From positions 1 through 64,000 of the forward strand of contig JAHEFF010000001.1 of NCBI GenBank assembly GCA_024640315.1: 64,000 bases of DNA. The letters run 5' to 3'. Below, one piece after another: positions 38,684 to 47,149 of this stretch. The notes under the pieces are model-generated. The model saw only the letters and a program-made list of their open reading frames with translations, was not told the DNA's origin and did not search any database. This DNA is from Woeseiaceae bacterium. Lineage in GTDB: Bacteria > Pseudomonadota > Gammaproteobacteria > Steroidobacterales > Woeseiaceae. Each line of letters starts with the position of its first letter. Within the stretch, counting starts at the first letter, position 1. The position numbers were made by a program, and so were the translations under genes.

Positions 38684-39104
38684 CCCCGGTCTGCGCCGGG
38701 TCGTTCTTATTTCGGGCGTGCTGGCAATGATAGCCGGCCTCGTGTTACTCATGGATCTCGATATTGCGTTTGGCTGGCGCGCCGCTTTCTGCGCTGTGTG
38801 GATCGCGGATTGCCTGCGAGAGTTGAAAAACCTGGCAAACGGCTCGCGGCGGGTCGCTGCCATAGGGTTCGATGCCGGCGGCGCAATGAAGTTGGTCAAT
38901 CAGGACGGGCGAACAGAGCCGGTAAGGCTATTGAGCGGCAGCCTGATCCTGCCAAAAATAGCGTGGCTGAGGATGCGCCTGCCTGACGGCAGCAGACACG
39001 CTGAGTTGCTGATTGCCGGCCGGTGTGAAACCGACGCCTGGCACGGTTTTCAACTGATCTGGCAGCAATGTCGCGAAGCTTTTGGTCATACGCTCAGGGC
39101 TTGA
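38640..39104 (+). CDS. YgfX/CptA-like inner membrane protein
   Basis: The 154-aa product starts at TTG 38640 (GTG at 38646 is an alternative). Its N-terminal half has two adjacent hydrophobic segments (about 20-40 and 45-60: VVLISGVLAMIAGLVLLMDLDIAFGWRAAFCAVW), and the rest is a small soluble domain. This matches the E. coli YgfX (CptA) layout, and the pairing with sdhE is the same as there. YgfX was proposed as the toxin of a YgfX-SdhE pair acting on FtsZ and MreB; that role is disputed. The sequence is divergent and the family call rests partly on context. Confidence 0.65.
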   Translation: MPVSLPVFEVKLQADPGLRRVVLISGVLAMIAGLVLLMDLDIAFGWRAAFCAVWIADCLRELKNLANGSRRVAAIGFDAGGAMKLVNQDGRTEPVRLLSGSLILPKIAWLRMRLPDGSRHAELLIAGRCETDAWHGFQLIWQQCREAFGHTLRA

Positions 39105-39224
39105 TACCATTTGCCGCTTCGTCCGATGACGTGATTATCCGATTACTCGTTATAACGGGCCTGAAACGGGGTCCGCTCAAGGTCACATTTTGGTGAAAAT
39201 GCCCATAAACAGAGCCATATGCAG

Positions 39225-39252
39225 CGAACTTTCGCTGGCAGCCCCGGTCTAT
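39225..39252 (+). promoter_or_regulatory. Sigma-E-type promoter of rpoE
   Basis: GAACTT at 39226-39231 and TCTAT at 39248-39252 are separated by exactly 16 bases. This fits the sigma-E consensus GGAACTT, 16 bases, TCTAA with one mismatch in each box. It lies 55 bases before the rpoE ATG, so RpoE probably drives its own operon as in E. coli and Pseudomonas. The rest of the 203-base gap from 39105 shows nothing else that I can support. Confidence 0.8.
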
Positions 39253-39307
39253 GCTGGAGTTGGCGGAGTTGGTTGGCTGAGCCGCTCTCATTGTGGAGCC
39301 CTGATGT

Positions 39308-39883
39308 ATGGCCACTGAGTCCACCGATGCCCAACTGGTCCGGCGCGTCCAGAAAGGTGACAAAGGTGCTTTTGATCTGCTGGTCCTGAAGTACCAGCAT
39401 AAAATCGTTAATCTGGTGATGCGTTATGTGCGTGATCCCGACCTTGCTTTGGATATTACCCAGGAGGCTTTTATCAAGGCCTACCGGGCGTTGCCGCGGT
39501 TTCGCGGTGACAGTGCTTTCTACACGTGGCTGTACAGGATTGCGGTGAATACAGCGAAGAATCATCTTGCTGCAGCTCGCAGACGTCCAATGGACGTCGA
39601 GCTGGATTTGCAGGACCCGGAGCAATATGACCTGCATGCGAAGCTCAAAGAGACGGATACGCCGGAAGGCGTGAATCTCAGCAGGGAGCTTCAGGAGCTG
39701 GTTGAAAAAGCGATCGAGGCGCTGCCGGAAGACCTGCGGACGGCGATAGTCCTGCGCGAGCTGGACGGAATGAGTTACGAAGAGATAGCACAAACAATGG
39801 ATTGCCCGGTAGGTACGGTGCGGTCGAGAATTTTCAGGGCCAGGGACGCAATCGGCAAGAAGATTGGGAGTCTGGTCGCATAG
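39308..39883 (+). CDS. rpoE: RpoE/AlgU, extracytoplasmic stress sigma factor
   Basis: The 191-aa ECF sigma factor begins ATESTDAQLVRRVQKGDKGAFDLLVLKYQ. Region 2 has DPDLALDITQEAFIKAYRALPRFRGDSAFYTWLYRIAVN. Region 4 has LPEDLRTAIVLRELDGMSYEEIAQTMDCPVGTVRSRIFRAR. Length matches E. coli RpoE exactly (191). It is followed by rseA, rseB and rseC. An upstream promoter of its own recognition type is present. Its release depends on RseP, whose C-terminus opens this window. Confidence 0.97.
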   Translation: MATESTDAQLVRRVQKGDKGAFDLLVLKYQHKIVNLVMRYVRDPDLALDITQEAFIKAYRALPRFRGDSAFYTWLYRIAVNTAKNHLAAARRRPMDVELDLQDPEQYDLHAKLKETDTPEGVNLSRELQELVEKAIEALPEDLRTAIVLRELDGMSYEEIAQTMDCPVGTVRSRIFRARDAIGKKIGSLVA

Positions 39884-39962
39884 TTGAACAAGTGGTGGGC
39901 TGGAAAACGGTTGACCCCTTGGGAACGAAGAAATGACGGGCACTTTGCCCGGGCGGGGAGTT

Positions 39963-40583
39963 ATGAACGAAGCACTTAGAATGCAAATCTCGGCGTTTGT
40001 CGACGGTGAGTTGCCGGACAATGAGTCGGAGTTGTTGTTGCGCCGGCTAAGCCAGGATGCGGCGATGCGCCAGCAGGTAGCGGCTTACCTGGATATTGGC
40101 AGGTATATGCGTCAGGACCGGGACGTGCCGGGCATTGACAAGCTGCGCTGGCGAATCGCGGCTGCCCTGGGTGACGAGGTAGTTGCGGAGCCTGTCGAGG
40201 AAGAAGTGGTTGGCATGAAATTCATGACGCCCGCCAGCGGCATCGCCGTCGCAGCCGCTGTGGCGGCTATCGCACTGGTTGGGTTGAGCCAGCTAAGCGC
40301 ACCGGTCGATGCCGGACTTCAGGACGGTGCCGTTGCGATTGACCTTGCGCCGGCGTATACAGAGCCGACAGCCGAGCAGGTCTTGCTGAACTCACCGAGT
40401 GAGCAACAGCTGGACTATATGCGGCGTCACGGTGAGAGTGATATTCTTTACCGGATGGCTAACTTTGAAGTCAGCGAGAGTCTTGAGGTCATCGAGCCCG
40501 ACGGACACCTGGTAACAGGCGATGATCGGTCCGCAACACCTGAAGATGGCAACCCTGCGGAAGCAGGGACTGAGATGCGGTAG
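39963..40583 (+). CDS. rseA: RseA/MucA, anti-sigma-E factor
   Basis: RseA holds RpoE at the inner membrane until DegS and RseP cut it. I chose the ATG at 39963 (206 aa) with GGGGAG seven bases or so upstream; an open frame begins at 39933. The N-terminal domain has the anti-sigma motif MQISAFVDGELPDNESELLLRRL and DIGRYMRQD. One membrane segment follows near residue 86-104 (ASGIAVAAAVAAIALVGLS), then a periplasmic tail (105-206) with the conserved LNSPSEQQLDYMRRHGE. The 79-base gap after rpoE is longer than in E. coli. Confidence 0.92.
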   Translation: MNEALRMQISAFVDGELPDNESELLLRRLSQDAAMRQQVAAYLDIGRYMRQDRDVPGIDKLRWRIAAALGDEVVAEPVEEEVVGMKFMTPASGIAVAAAVAAIALVGLSQLSAPVDAGLQDGAVAIDLAPAYTEPTAEQVLLNSPSEQQLDYMRRHGESDILYRMANFEVSESLEVIEPDGHLVTGDDRSATPEDGNPAEAGTEMR

Positions 40584-40595
40584 ATCGGGCAATCC

Positions 40596-41576
40596 ATGTC
40601 ACTGATGTCGGCTTTCAAAAACAAAACCCTGTTACTTGCTGTTGCGATAGTCGCCAGTGCGGTGGCTGGCTATTCATCCAGAGCCATGGCTCAGCAAAAT
40701 CCGGGTGACTGGTTGAAACTCATGGAAAACGCGGTCGGCTCGACCAGCTATCAGGGTACCGTGATCCGCCGCAAACGGGGCGAGTCAGAAGCGCTCAAGG
40801 TCGTTCACAAGATTGTCGATGGTGTCGTCAATGAGCGCGTGACGTCGCAGGAAGGCAATGGGCTCGAAATCATTCGTATCGGCAATGACGTCCATTGCAT
40901 TCTGCCTGAAAAGCAATCCGTATTGGTTGAGGGCTGGAACAACCAGAGCGCGCTCTTTTCGCCGTTGCCGCAAGCAACGGTGGTTGATACACCGCAGTAC
41001 GATTTGTCCGTGTTGCGCGAAGGAAGAATCGCGGGTCGCAAGGCCGTGTTGCTTTCAGTACGCCCGCACGATTCGTACCGTTACGCGCACAGGATCTGGC
41101 TGGATAAGGATTCCGGATTTCCGTTGCAGACCGAAGTTCTCGACGTGGATGGTGAACTGATCGAAGAGGTCAAGTTTGCTGACATTTCATTCAGCGAAGA
41201 TATCTCTGAAGAAGCGTTGGATCCGTCGATCAGTCTTGACGGCTTCACGTGGTACAAGGAACCCGCACGCTACCAGGCAGTCGACATCAAGACAGACTGG
41301 GCCTGCGATGACCTGCCAGCCGGTTTTCGTGCGATATCAACGAAAACCGAGGAAGGCGGTGCCGGTGAAATAATGACCCGTATTGTCTATAGCGACGGCG
41401 TTGCCAAAGTCTCCGTTTTTATTGAGACCTCCGGCAGCGAAGAGAAATCAGGATGGGCGGTTCTTGGGGCGTCCAGTTCGTTTAGCGTGGCATCGGACGG
41501 ATATCAGATAACTGCTGTGGGCGAGGTGCCCGGTATCACCGTACAACGCATTGCGTCGTCAATGCGGAGGCAATAA
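40596..41576 (+). CDS. rseB: RseB/MucB, periplasmic regulator of sigma E
   Basis: RseB binds the periplasmic part of RseA and protects it from DegS; it senses mislocalised LPS and lipoproteins. The 326-aa product has a signal peptide (LLLAVAIVASAVAG, cleavage near AMA/QQN). A large lipoprotein-binding-like domain has DWLKLMENAVGSTSYQGTVIRR and HRIWLDKDSGFPLQTEVLD, and a C-terminal domain begins near 225. Length matches E. coli (318). It follows rseA after 12 bases. Confidence 0.94.
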   Translation: MSLMSAFKNKTLLLAVAIVASAVAGYSSRAMAQQNPGDWLKLMENAVGSTSYQGTVIRRKRGESEALKVVHKIVDGVVNERVTSQEGNGLEIIRIGNDVHCILPEKQSVLVEGWNNQSALFSPLPQATVVDTPQYDLSVLREGRIAGRKAVLLSVRPHDSYRYAHRIWLDKDSGFPLQTEVLDVDGELIEEVKFADISFSEDISEEALDPSISLDGFTWYKEPARYQAVDIKTDWACDDLPAGFRAISTKTEEGGAGEIMTRIVYSDGVAKVSVFIETSGSEEKSGWAVLGASSSFSVASDGYQITAVGEVPGITVQRIASSMRRQ

Positions 41577-41638
41577 GCGCAACGCTTCCCGGGAATCAGC
41601 CCTTACTGCGCCCGCAATGACTCTGCTATAAAGACCCC

Positions 41639-42088
41639 ATGGAATCCGTCGTTGGCAAAGTCAGTTCGGTTCGCGATCGCGTCGCGACAATCGTCGTCGA
41701 TTCGCCTATTGGTTGTCACCGGTGTGCAACGGGGAAGGGTTGTGGCGCCGGTTTGCTCACAGGTACCGAAAAACCGCGGCAGATCGAGATTTTTGTACCT
41801 GCTGGAATGAATTTGCCTGTCGGCTCAGGTGTCAGACTTGCCGTGGCACCGCGTGACCTGCTGCGCGCTGCGTCGATCGCATACGGGTTGCCACTGGTCA
41901 CGATGCTCGCCTTCATCGGCCTTGCGCGGGCATGGCTTGGCGCTCTGGATGATCTCCCGGCAATCCTTGTTGCGGCTGTCGGCTTGCTCGCCGGGCTCGT
42001 GGCGGGACGGCAGCTCCTGAAGACCGAAGCAGCCTGCCGGCACCTTGTACCGGTCATCGACGGTTTCGTTGGCCTCAGCGATGACTGA
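41639..42088 (+). CDS. rseC: RseC/MucC family membrane protein
   Basis: The 149-aa product has an N-terminal soluble part with a Cys cluster (GCHRCATGKGCGAGLL, residues 25-40). Two adjacent membrane segments follow, around 78-98 and 105-122 (LPLVTMLAFIGLA and ILVAAVGLLAGLVAG). RseC is a positive modulator of sigma E in E. coli and its family is also linked to redox (SoxR reduction) functions. TGCTATAAA at 41624-41632 ends six bases before the ATG, so a leaderless internal transcript is possible. It overlaps the next gene by eight bases. Confidence 0.9.
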   Translation: MESVVGKVSSVRDRVATIVVDSPIGCHRCATGKGCGAGLLTGTEKPRQIEIFVPAGMNLPVGSGVRLAVAPRDLLRAASIAYGLPLVTMLAFIGLARAWLGALDDLPAILVAAVGLLAGLVAGRQLLKTEAACRHLVPVIDGFVGLSDD

Positions 42089-42341
42089 TCCGGAAGTCGC
42101 CTCGCTGCGCGTATATAGCCGGCCTGGCTGCCATTTGTGTGAGCAGTTGATCGAGCAACTCTTGCCCATGATTCGTGGGCGGCTCGAGCTGGACGTCGTC
42201 GATATCGACACCCGGCCGGAATGGCAGGAGGAATTCGGTACCCGGGTCCCTGTCGTCGAATTCGCGGGCCAATTCGTTTGCCAGTACTCGCTGGATAAGG
42301 TGGAAATCCGCAGGATATTGGCGGATCTGATCGCGTCATAG
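42081..42341 (+). CDS. Glutaredoxin-family protein (DUF836 type)
   Basis: The 86-aa product starts at ATG 42081, eight bases inside rseC. It has a thioredoxin fold with the redox pair in RPGCHLCEQL (Cys17 and Cys20), the cis-Pro motif GTRVPVVEFAGQ near 55 and VDIDTRPEWQEEFG. The same kind of gene stands between the muc genes and lepA in Pseudomonas and relatives. Its partners are unknown. Linkage to RseC, which has its own Cys cluster, hints at a shared redox role (inference). Confidence 0.87.
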   Translation: MTDPEVASLRVYSRPGCHLCEQLIEQLLPMIRGRLELDVVDIDTRPEWQEEFGTRVPVVEFAGQFVCQYSLDKVEIRRILADLIAS

Positions 42342-42391
42342 CCCTCGCAGAACGTATATACTTCGCTGTTGGTTCACCGGACCCACCCTGA

Positions 42392-44182
42392 ATGAAAAAC
42401 ATCCGCAACTTCTCGATCATTGCGCATATCGACCATGGCAAGTCGACGCTGGCGGATCGCTTTATTCAGCACTGCGGCGGCCTGCAAGACCGTGAAATGC
42501 TGGAGCAGGTTCTCGATTCCATGGACCTCGAGCGTGAACGCGGCATCACGATCAAGGCGCAAAGCGTTTCGCTCGACTATTCTGCGCCGGACGGCCAGGT
42601 CTATCAGCTGAATTTCATTGATACGCCGGGCCACGTTGACTTTTCGTACGAAGTTTCCCGCTCGCTGGCGGCATGTGAGGGCGCATTGCTCGTCGTCGAT
42701 GCGGCGCAAGGCGTCGAGGCCCAAAGCGTCGCCAATTGCATTACCGCGATCGACCAGGGACTGGAAGTGCTACCGGTTCTCAACAAGATCGATCTGCCGG
42801 CAGCAGAGCCCGAAAAGGTGATCACTGAAATCGAGGAGATCATTGGTATCGATGCCTCTGAGTCGGTACGTGTCAGTGCAAAAACCGGCGAGGGCGTGCC
42901 GGAATTGCTTGAAAAACTGGTGAAGGTGATTCCGCCACCGGTCGGTAACCCGCAAGGCCCGCTGCAGGCACTGATCATCGATTCCTGGTTCGACAATTAC
43001 GTCGGCGTCGTCTCACTCGTGCGAATCGTCAATGGCGAGCTTCCAAAAGGGAGCAAGATGACAGTAATGTCCACAGGGCGTTCCTACGTAGCAGATCGGG
43101 TCGGTTCGTTTACCCCGAAGATGGAGGACCGCACTCGACTTTCCACCGGCGAGGTGGGATTCGTTATTGCCGGAATCAAGGATATTTTTGGTGCGCCCGT
43201 CGGCGATACTCTGACGTTGACCAGCAGTCCGTGTGACAAGCCATTGCCTGGTTTCAAGCAGGTGCAGCCACGAGTCTTCGCCGGACTTTTCCCGATCCAG
43301 TCTGATGACTATGAAAACTTCCGGGAAGCGCTGCAGAAACTTCGGCTGAATGATGCGGCTTTACACTTTGAACCGGAAACTTCCGCAGCGCTGGGGTTCG
43401 GTTTCCGCTGCGGATTTCTTGGCATGTTGCACATGGAAATCGTTCAGGAGCGGCTTGAGCGTGAATATGACCTCGACCTGATCACGACGGCTCCCACTGT
43501 CATCTTTGAGGTGCAAAAGGTCAATGGCGAATTGGAATACATAGACAATCCGTCGAAACTGCCGCCAGCCAACGAGCTTGCAGAGATTCGTGAGCCGATC
43601 ATTACGGCGAATATTCTCGTGCCGGAAAAACACGTTGGTGCCGTGATGAAGCTTTGCATCGAAAAGCGCGGAGTACAGAAACAAATGCGCTACCTGGGAG
43701 GACAGGTGGCGCTTGAATATGAGCTTCCTTTGGCTGAAGTCGTGCTCGACTTTTTTGACAAGCTTAAGTCGGTGAGTCGGGGATTCGCATCGTTTGACTA
43801 TCATTTCGAACGATTTGAGTTAGCGCCGCTTGTGCGGCTGGATGTGTTGATCAACAAGGAGCGAGTTGACGCGCTTTCCATAATTGTGCACCGTGCGAAA
43901 TCGAACTTACGCGGTCGTGATCTGGTCGAAAAAATGCGTAAGCTGATCCCGCGTCAAATGTTCGACGTTGCAATCCAGTCAGCGATAGGAGGCCAGGTCA
44001 TTGCGCGAAGTACGGTGAAAGCTCTGCGCAAGAATGTGACTGCGAAATGTTACGGCGGCGACGTTTCGCGTAAACGGAAACTGCTCGAAAAACAGAAAGC
44101 TGGTAAAAAGCGCATGAAGCAAATCGGATCCGTGGAAATTCCCCAGGAAGCATTTCTCGCGGTCTTGCGCGTCGACAAATAA
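42392..44182 (+). CDS. lepA: LepA (EF4), ribosome-associated translation GTPase
   Basis: LepA acts on ribosomes in initiation and biogenesis. The 596-aa product has G1 [14 protein letters not shown]2 [10 protein letters not shown]3 [22 protein letters not shown]4 NKIDLP and G5 [11 protein letters not shown]-like domains II, III and V follow, and the LepA-specific C-terminal domain has [21 protein letters not shown] and ending [19 protein letters not shown]. Length matches E. coli (599). It precedes lepB as usual. Confidence 0.97.
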   Translation: MKNIRNFSIIAHIDHGKSTLADRFIQHCGGLQDREMLEQVLDSMDLERERGITIKAQSVSLDYSAPDGQVYQLNFIDTPGHVDFSYEVSRSLAACEGALLVVDAAQGVEAQSVANCITAIDQGLEVLPVLNKIDLPAAEPEKVITEIEEIIGIDASESVRVSAKTGEGVPELLEKLVKVIPPPVGNPQGPLQALIIDSWFDNYVGVVSLVRIVNGELPKGSKMTVMSTGRSYVADRVGSFTPKMEDRTRLSTGEVGFVIAGIKDIFGAPVGDTLTLTSSPCDKPLPGFKQVQPRVFAGLFPIQSDDYENFREALQKLRLNDAALHFEPETSAALGFGFRCGFLGMLHMEIVQERLEREYDLDLITTAPTVIFEVQKVNGELEYIDNPSKLPPANELAEIREPIITANILVPEKHVGAVMKLCIEKRGVQKQMRYLGGQVALEYELPLAEVVLDFFDKLKSVSRGFASFDYHFERFELAPLVRLDVLINKERVDALSIIVHRAKSNLRGRDLVEKMRKLIPRQMFDVAIQSAIGGQVIARSTVKALRKNVTAKCYGGDVSRKRKLLEKQKAGKKRMKQIGSVEIPQEAFLAVLRVDK

Positions 44183-44193
44183 GAGATTCAAAC

Positions 44194-44973
44194 TTGAGTA
44201 TTAACCTCGCACTAGTTCTGACAATCCTGACGGCGGTCACCGGCGTTGTGGTCCTGTTCAACCGGCTCTATTACATGAAAAAAGTGCCGCCGGGGGGCGC
44301 TGGCAACGTTGTTATCGACACCGTAATTGAATACTCGAGGTCGTTTTTCCCGGTGCTGTTGTTTGTGCTGGTCGTCCGCTCATTTGTGTTTGAACCGTTT
44401 CGCATTCCGTCTGGTTCGATGATGCCGACGCTCGTGAACGGTGATTACATATTTGTTAAAAAATACTCATACGGATTACGCTGGCCCGTGATTGAGAAGA
44501 AGTTTCTTGAGACAGGCGACCCGGAGCGGGGCGACGTCGTTGTTTTTCGATTGCCATCCGATCCCAGTGTCAACTATATAAAGCGGGTGGTTGGGCTGCC
44601 CGGTGATGTCATCGTTTATGACGGTGCGCGATTGACGATAAACGGCGAGTTGATGCCTCTGTCCGGGTACCCGGACATTGAAACAGACGTGAAAGGATTC
44701 TTTTACGAAGAGCGCCTCGATGAGCGCGAGCACGCCATCCGGCACAGTGTCGACATTCTCGGCAAAACAGGTAGCAACCCGCGTTTGCAGATTTTCGAAG
44801 TGCCTGACGGGAATTACTTCATGATGGGTGACAACCGGGATAACAGTCAGGACAGCCGCTATATCGGCACCATTCCGGAGACCCATTTGGTGGGCGAGGC
44901 GGTTCGGATCTGGATGCACATGGAGGGGCTCGAATGGCCAGACTGGGGTCGTATTGGCACGAAGATTCAATAA
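44194..44973 (+). CDS. lepB: LepB, signal peptidase I
   Basis: LepB removes signal peptides from exported proteins. The 259-aa product starts at TTG 44194. Two membrane segments lie at about 4-24 and 48-66. The periplasmic catalytic domain has Ser75 in FRIPSGSMMPTL and Lys130 in VNYIKRVVGLPGD, with GDNRDNSQDSRYIG as box E. It is shorter than the E. coli enzyme (324) but within the Pseudomonas range. It immediately follows lepA. Confidence 0.95.
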   Translation: MSINLALVLTILTAVTGVVVLFNRLYYMKKVPPGGAGNVVIDTVIEYSRSFFPVLLFVLVVRSFVFEPFRIPSGSMMPTLVNGDYIFVKKYSYGLRWPVIEKKFLETGDPERGDVVVFRLPSDPSVNYIKRVVGLPGDVIVYDGARLTINGELMPLSGYPDIETDVKGFFYEERLDEREHAIRHSVDILGKTGSNPRLQIFEVPDGNYFMMGDNRDNSQDSRYIGTIPETHLVGEAVRIWMHMEGLEWPDWGRIGTKIQ

Positions 44974-45069
44974 TGTGGTGCAAGTCACTGATTTTGCCGC
45001 TAAAATCGCGTCTAATTTGATAAATTATTGCGGTTTTTCAGTTACTTATTGAATTTCGGAGTGCGACAA

Positions 45070-45462
45070 ATGAACGCTTCCACGATGCAGAACCCGGGTC
45101 CGTCCCAGGAAAGAGGCATGACGACGGTTGGATTTCTGATCCTGGTCGCATTTGTCGGCTTGTTCGCTTTCGCAGCCTTGCGTTTAACCACCGTCTACCT
45201 GAATTACATCAAGGTTGCCGGCGTGCTCGATGGCGTCTACGAAGAATTCGATAGTCAGAACCCGTCAAGGGCGGCAATTCGTACGTCGATCGGCCGGCGT
45301 TTTGATGTGGAAAGTGTCAGCGAAATCACTGAGCGTGATATTGTCGTGACGGCTGATAGCGGTGGTTTTCTGGTCAAGGCCAACTATGAACACACCACGC
45401 CGTTCATTGGCAACGTCTACTTCACCGTTATTTTCGATAAAGAAGTTCTGGTTCGCCGCTGA
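45070..45462 (+). CDS. DUF4845 single-pass membrane protein
   Basis: The 130-aa product starts at ATG 45070 with GGAG eight bases upstream; the frame is open to 45028. The pattern RGMTTVGFLILVAFVGLFAFAALRLTTVYLNYIKV gives one N-terminal membrane segment (about 18-38). A small soluble domain follows that ends VKANYEHTTPFIGNVYFTVIFDKEV, which is typical of DUF4845. The family recurs between lepB and rnc in many Gammaproteobacteria. Function is unknown. The N-terminus somewhat resembles a pilin-like signal (G then MTTVGFLIL), but Glu at position 5 is lacking. Confidence 0.87.
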   Translation: MNASTMQNPGPSQERGMTTVGFLILVAFVGLFAFAALRLTTVYLNYIKVAGVLDGVYEEFDSQNPSRAAIRTSIGRRFDVESVSEITERDIVVTADSGGFLVKANYEHTTPFIGNVYFTVIFDKEVLVRR

Positions 45463-45473
45463 TCACAACCCTT

Positions 45474-45516
45474 CGGTTCGGAGCCTTTTCCCTGATACGG
45501 GCCTGTTGCCGAACCG
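45474..45516 (+). promoter_or_regulatory. Inverted repeat CGGTTCGG-N27-CCGAACCG upstream of rnc
   Basis: Perfect 8-bp arms lie at 45474-45481 and 45509-45516 with a 27-base loop, which itself has a CCC/GGG pair. In E. coli an upstream hairpin in the rnc leader is cut by RNase III for autoregulation. This one could act likewise on transcripts from lepB, but the stem is short for RNase III. Confidence 0.35.
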
Positions 45517-45525
45517 TAAACCGAC

Positions 45526-45531
45526 TATAAT
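45526..45531 (+). promoter_or_regulatory. Perfect -10 box TATAAT before rnc
   Basis: TATAAT at 45526-45531 lies 42 bases before the rnc TTG. No -35 box is recognisable at 16 to 18 bases upstream (CTGTTG at 17). It partly follows the inverted repeat at 45474-45516. Confidence 0.3.
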
Positions 45532-45573
45532 TGCGCCGGATTCTGTTCCTTCCGACAAACCGGGCGTATCAAC

Positions 45574-46257
45574 TTGCGAAAAGCCGCCGCGTGGCTTAAA
45601 CAATCTCTGGACTGTGAATTTGCGAATGAAGACCTGCTTCAGCGGGCTCTGACGCATCGCAGTGCTGCCGGTGAAAACAACGAGCGCCTCGAGTTTCTCG
45701 GTGACTCTATTTTGCAGGTTGTCGTATCGGAGTACTTGTTTCACGAGCGGCCGGGTGCCAGTGAAGGTCGCCTCAGCAGGTTGCGGTCATCGCTGGTCAA
45801 GGACACTACGTTGGCCGAAATTGGGGAAGGAATCGGAATCGGGGAGCACCTGATACTCGGCGCCGGTGAAAAGAAGTCAGGTGGCCACAGGCGTGCATCG
45901 ATATTGGCGGATGCCGTGGAGGCAATATTCGGCGCGTTCTACCTGGATGCCGGATTTCAAGCTGCCAGGCAACTGATCTTCAGAGCCTATGGCGAACGCA
46001 TGACGAATTTGCCGAAATCCGGTGAGCTTCGGGATCCGAAGTCCCGGCTCCAGGAATACCTGCAGGGACGGAAGATTCCACTACCTGACTACAACCTGGA
46101 CAATGTCACCGGAAAAGCGCACCGGCAGACTTTCGCGGTGAGTTGCACAATTAGTGACTCAGACCTTAAGTCCACTGGCAAGGGTATGACTCGCCGTGAC
46201 GCCGAGCAGGAAGCCGCAGCCGCAATGCTCGCAATGTTGGAAGACGAAAATGAGTGA
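45574..46257 (+). CDS. rnc: RNase III
   Basis: RNase III cuts double-stranded RNA in rRNA processing and mRNA decay. The 227-aa product starts at TTG 45574. The catalytic site residues Glu40 and Asp44 (ERLEFLGDSIL) and Asp112 and Glu115 (DAVEAIFGAFYLD) match the family. A double-stranded RNA-binding domain lies at about 155-222 (DPKSRLQEYLQGRKIPLPDY, TGKGMTRRDAEQEAA). Length matches E. coli (226). It overlaps era by eight bases. Confidence 0.97.
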   Translation: MRKAAAWLKQSLDCEFANEDLLQRALTHRSAAGENNERLEFLGDSILQVVVSEYLFHERPGASEGRLSRLRSSLVKDTTLAEIGEGIGIGEHLILGAGEKKSGGHRRASILADAVEAIFGAFYLDAGFQAARQLIFRAYGERMTNLPKSGELRDPKSRLQEYLQGRKIPLPDYNLDNVTGKAHRQTFAVSCTISDSDLKSTGKGMTRRDAEQEAAAAMLAMLEDENE

Positions 46258-47149
46258 GCGCGCCTATCGCTGCGGATTTATCGCAGTCGTCGGACGTCCG
46301 AATGTGGGCAAGTCGACACTAATCAACACGATTCTCGGTAGCAAGGTCAGCATCGTGACACCGAAACCGCAGACAACCAGGCATCGAATACTGGGCGTGG
46401 ATTCTCATTCAGACTACCAGGCCATCTATGTTGATACGCCGGGAATTCATCGCAAGGCAACCAAGGCGATGAATCGACTTATGAACCGCACCGCGGCGCA
46501 CGCGCTTATCGATGCGGACCTTGTATTGTTCATGACTGAGGCGAATCGCTGGACGCCGGAGGATCAGGATGTATTGGAGCGCCTGGAATCGATCGAGGCG
46601 CCGGTGGTCGCTTTGCTCAACAAGGTCGACCGGGTGCACCCAAAAGAGGCGCTTCTCGGCGCGTTGGCGGAAATGTCGGCACGACGCGACTTCGCAGAGG
46701 TTATTCCGATTTCTGCAAAGCGGCGCGAAGGCATAGAAAGCTTATGCAAGCTGGTCCCCCGATTTCTTCCGGAGTCAGAGCCGTTATTTCCCGAAGAAAT
46801 GATTACCGACCGCGGCGAGAGTTTTCGCATTGCGGAAGTCGTTCGTGAAAAACTGACCTTGGCGCTGCGCCAGGAGATTCCCTACGGATTGACGGTTCAG
46901 ATAGAACGGCTGGAGCGTGACGAGCACGGTGTCGCCATAAACGCCGTCATCTGGGTCGAAAAAGACAGCCAGAAGGGCATCGTGGTGGGGAAAGGTGGCA
47001 GCCTCCTGAAGAAAATCGGGCGAGCAGCTCGTCTCGAACTCAAACAGCAGTTTGGCGTGCCAGTGCATCTCGAGCTGTGGGTCAAGGTCAAGGACAATTG
47101 GGCCGATAGCGAAAAGGACCTGTTACAGCTTGGCTATGAATCGCCGTGA
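46250..47149 (+). CDS. era: Era, GTPase for 30S ribosome assembly
   Basis: Era binds the 3' end of 16S rRNA and aids 30S maturation. I chose the ATG at 46250 (299 aa); the frame is open upstream inside rnc. G1 is VGRPNVGKSTL, G2 TTRHRI, G3 DTPGIH, G4 NKVDRV and G5 SAKRREG. The KH domain (about 200-290) has IVVGKGGSLLKKIGRAARLELKQQF. Length matches E. coli (301). It overlaps rnc and recO. Confidence 0.97.
   Translation: MSERAYRCGFIAVVGRPNVGKSTLINTILGSKVSIVTPKPQTTRHRILGVDSHSDYQAIYVDTPGIHRKATKAMNRLMNRTAAHALIDADLVLFMTEANRWTPEDQDVLERLESIEAPVVALLNKVDRVHPKEALLGALAEMSARRDFAEVIPISAKRREGIESLCKLVPRFLPESEPLFPEEMITDRGESFRIAEVVREKLTLALRQEIPYGLTVQIERLERDEHGVAINAVIWVEKDSQKGIVVGKGGSLLKKIGRAARLELKQQFGVPVHLELWVKVKDNWADSEKDLLQLGYESP

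Noticed and set aside
38444-39104. sdhE and YgfX-like pair as a toxin-antitoxin system
   Set aside because: SdhE is established as an FAD assembly factor, and the location in the sdh operon argues for that role; the toxin proposal for YgfX is disputed.
45070-45160. DUF4845 protein as a type IV pilin-like protein
   Set aside because: The N-terminal pattern resembles a prepilin, but the conserved Glu5 after the cleavage Gly is missing and no pilus genes are near.
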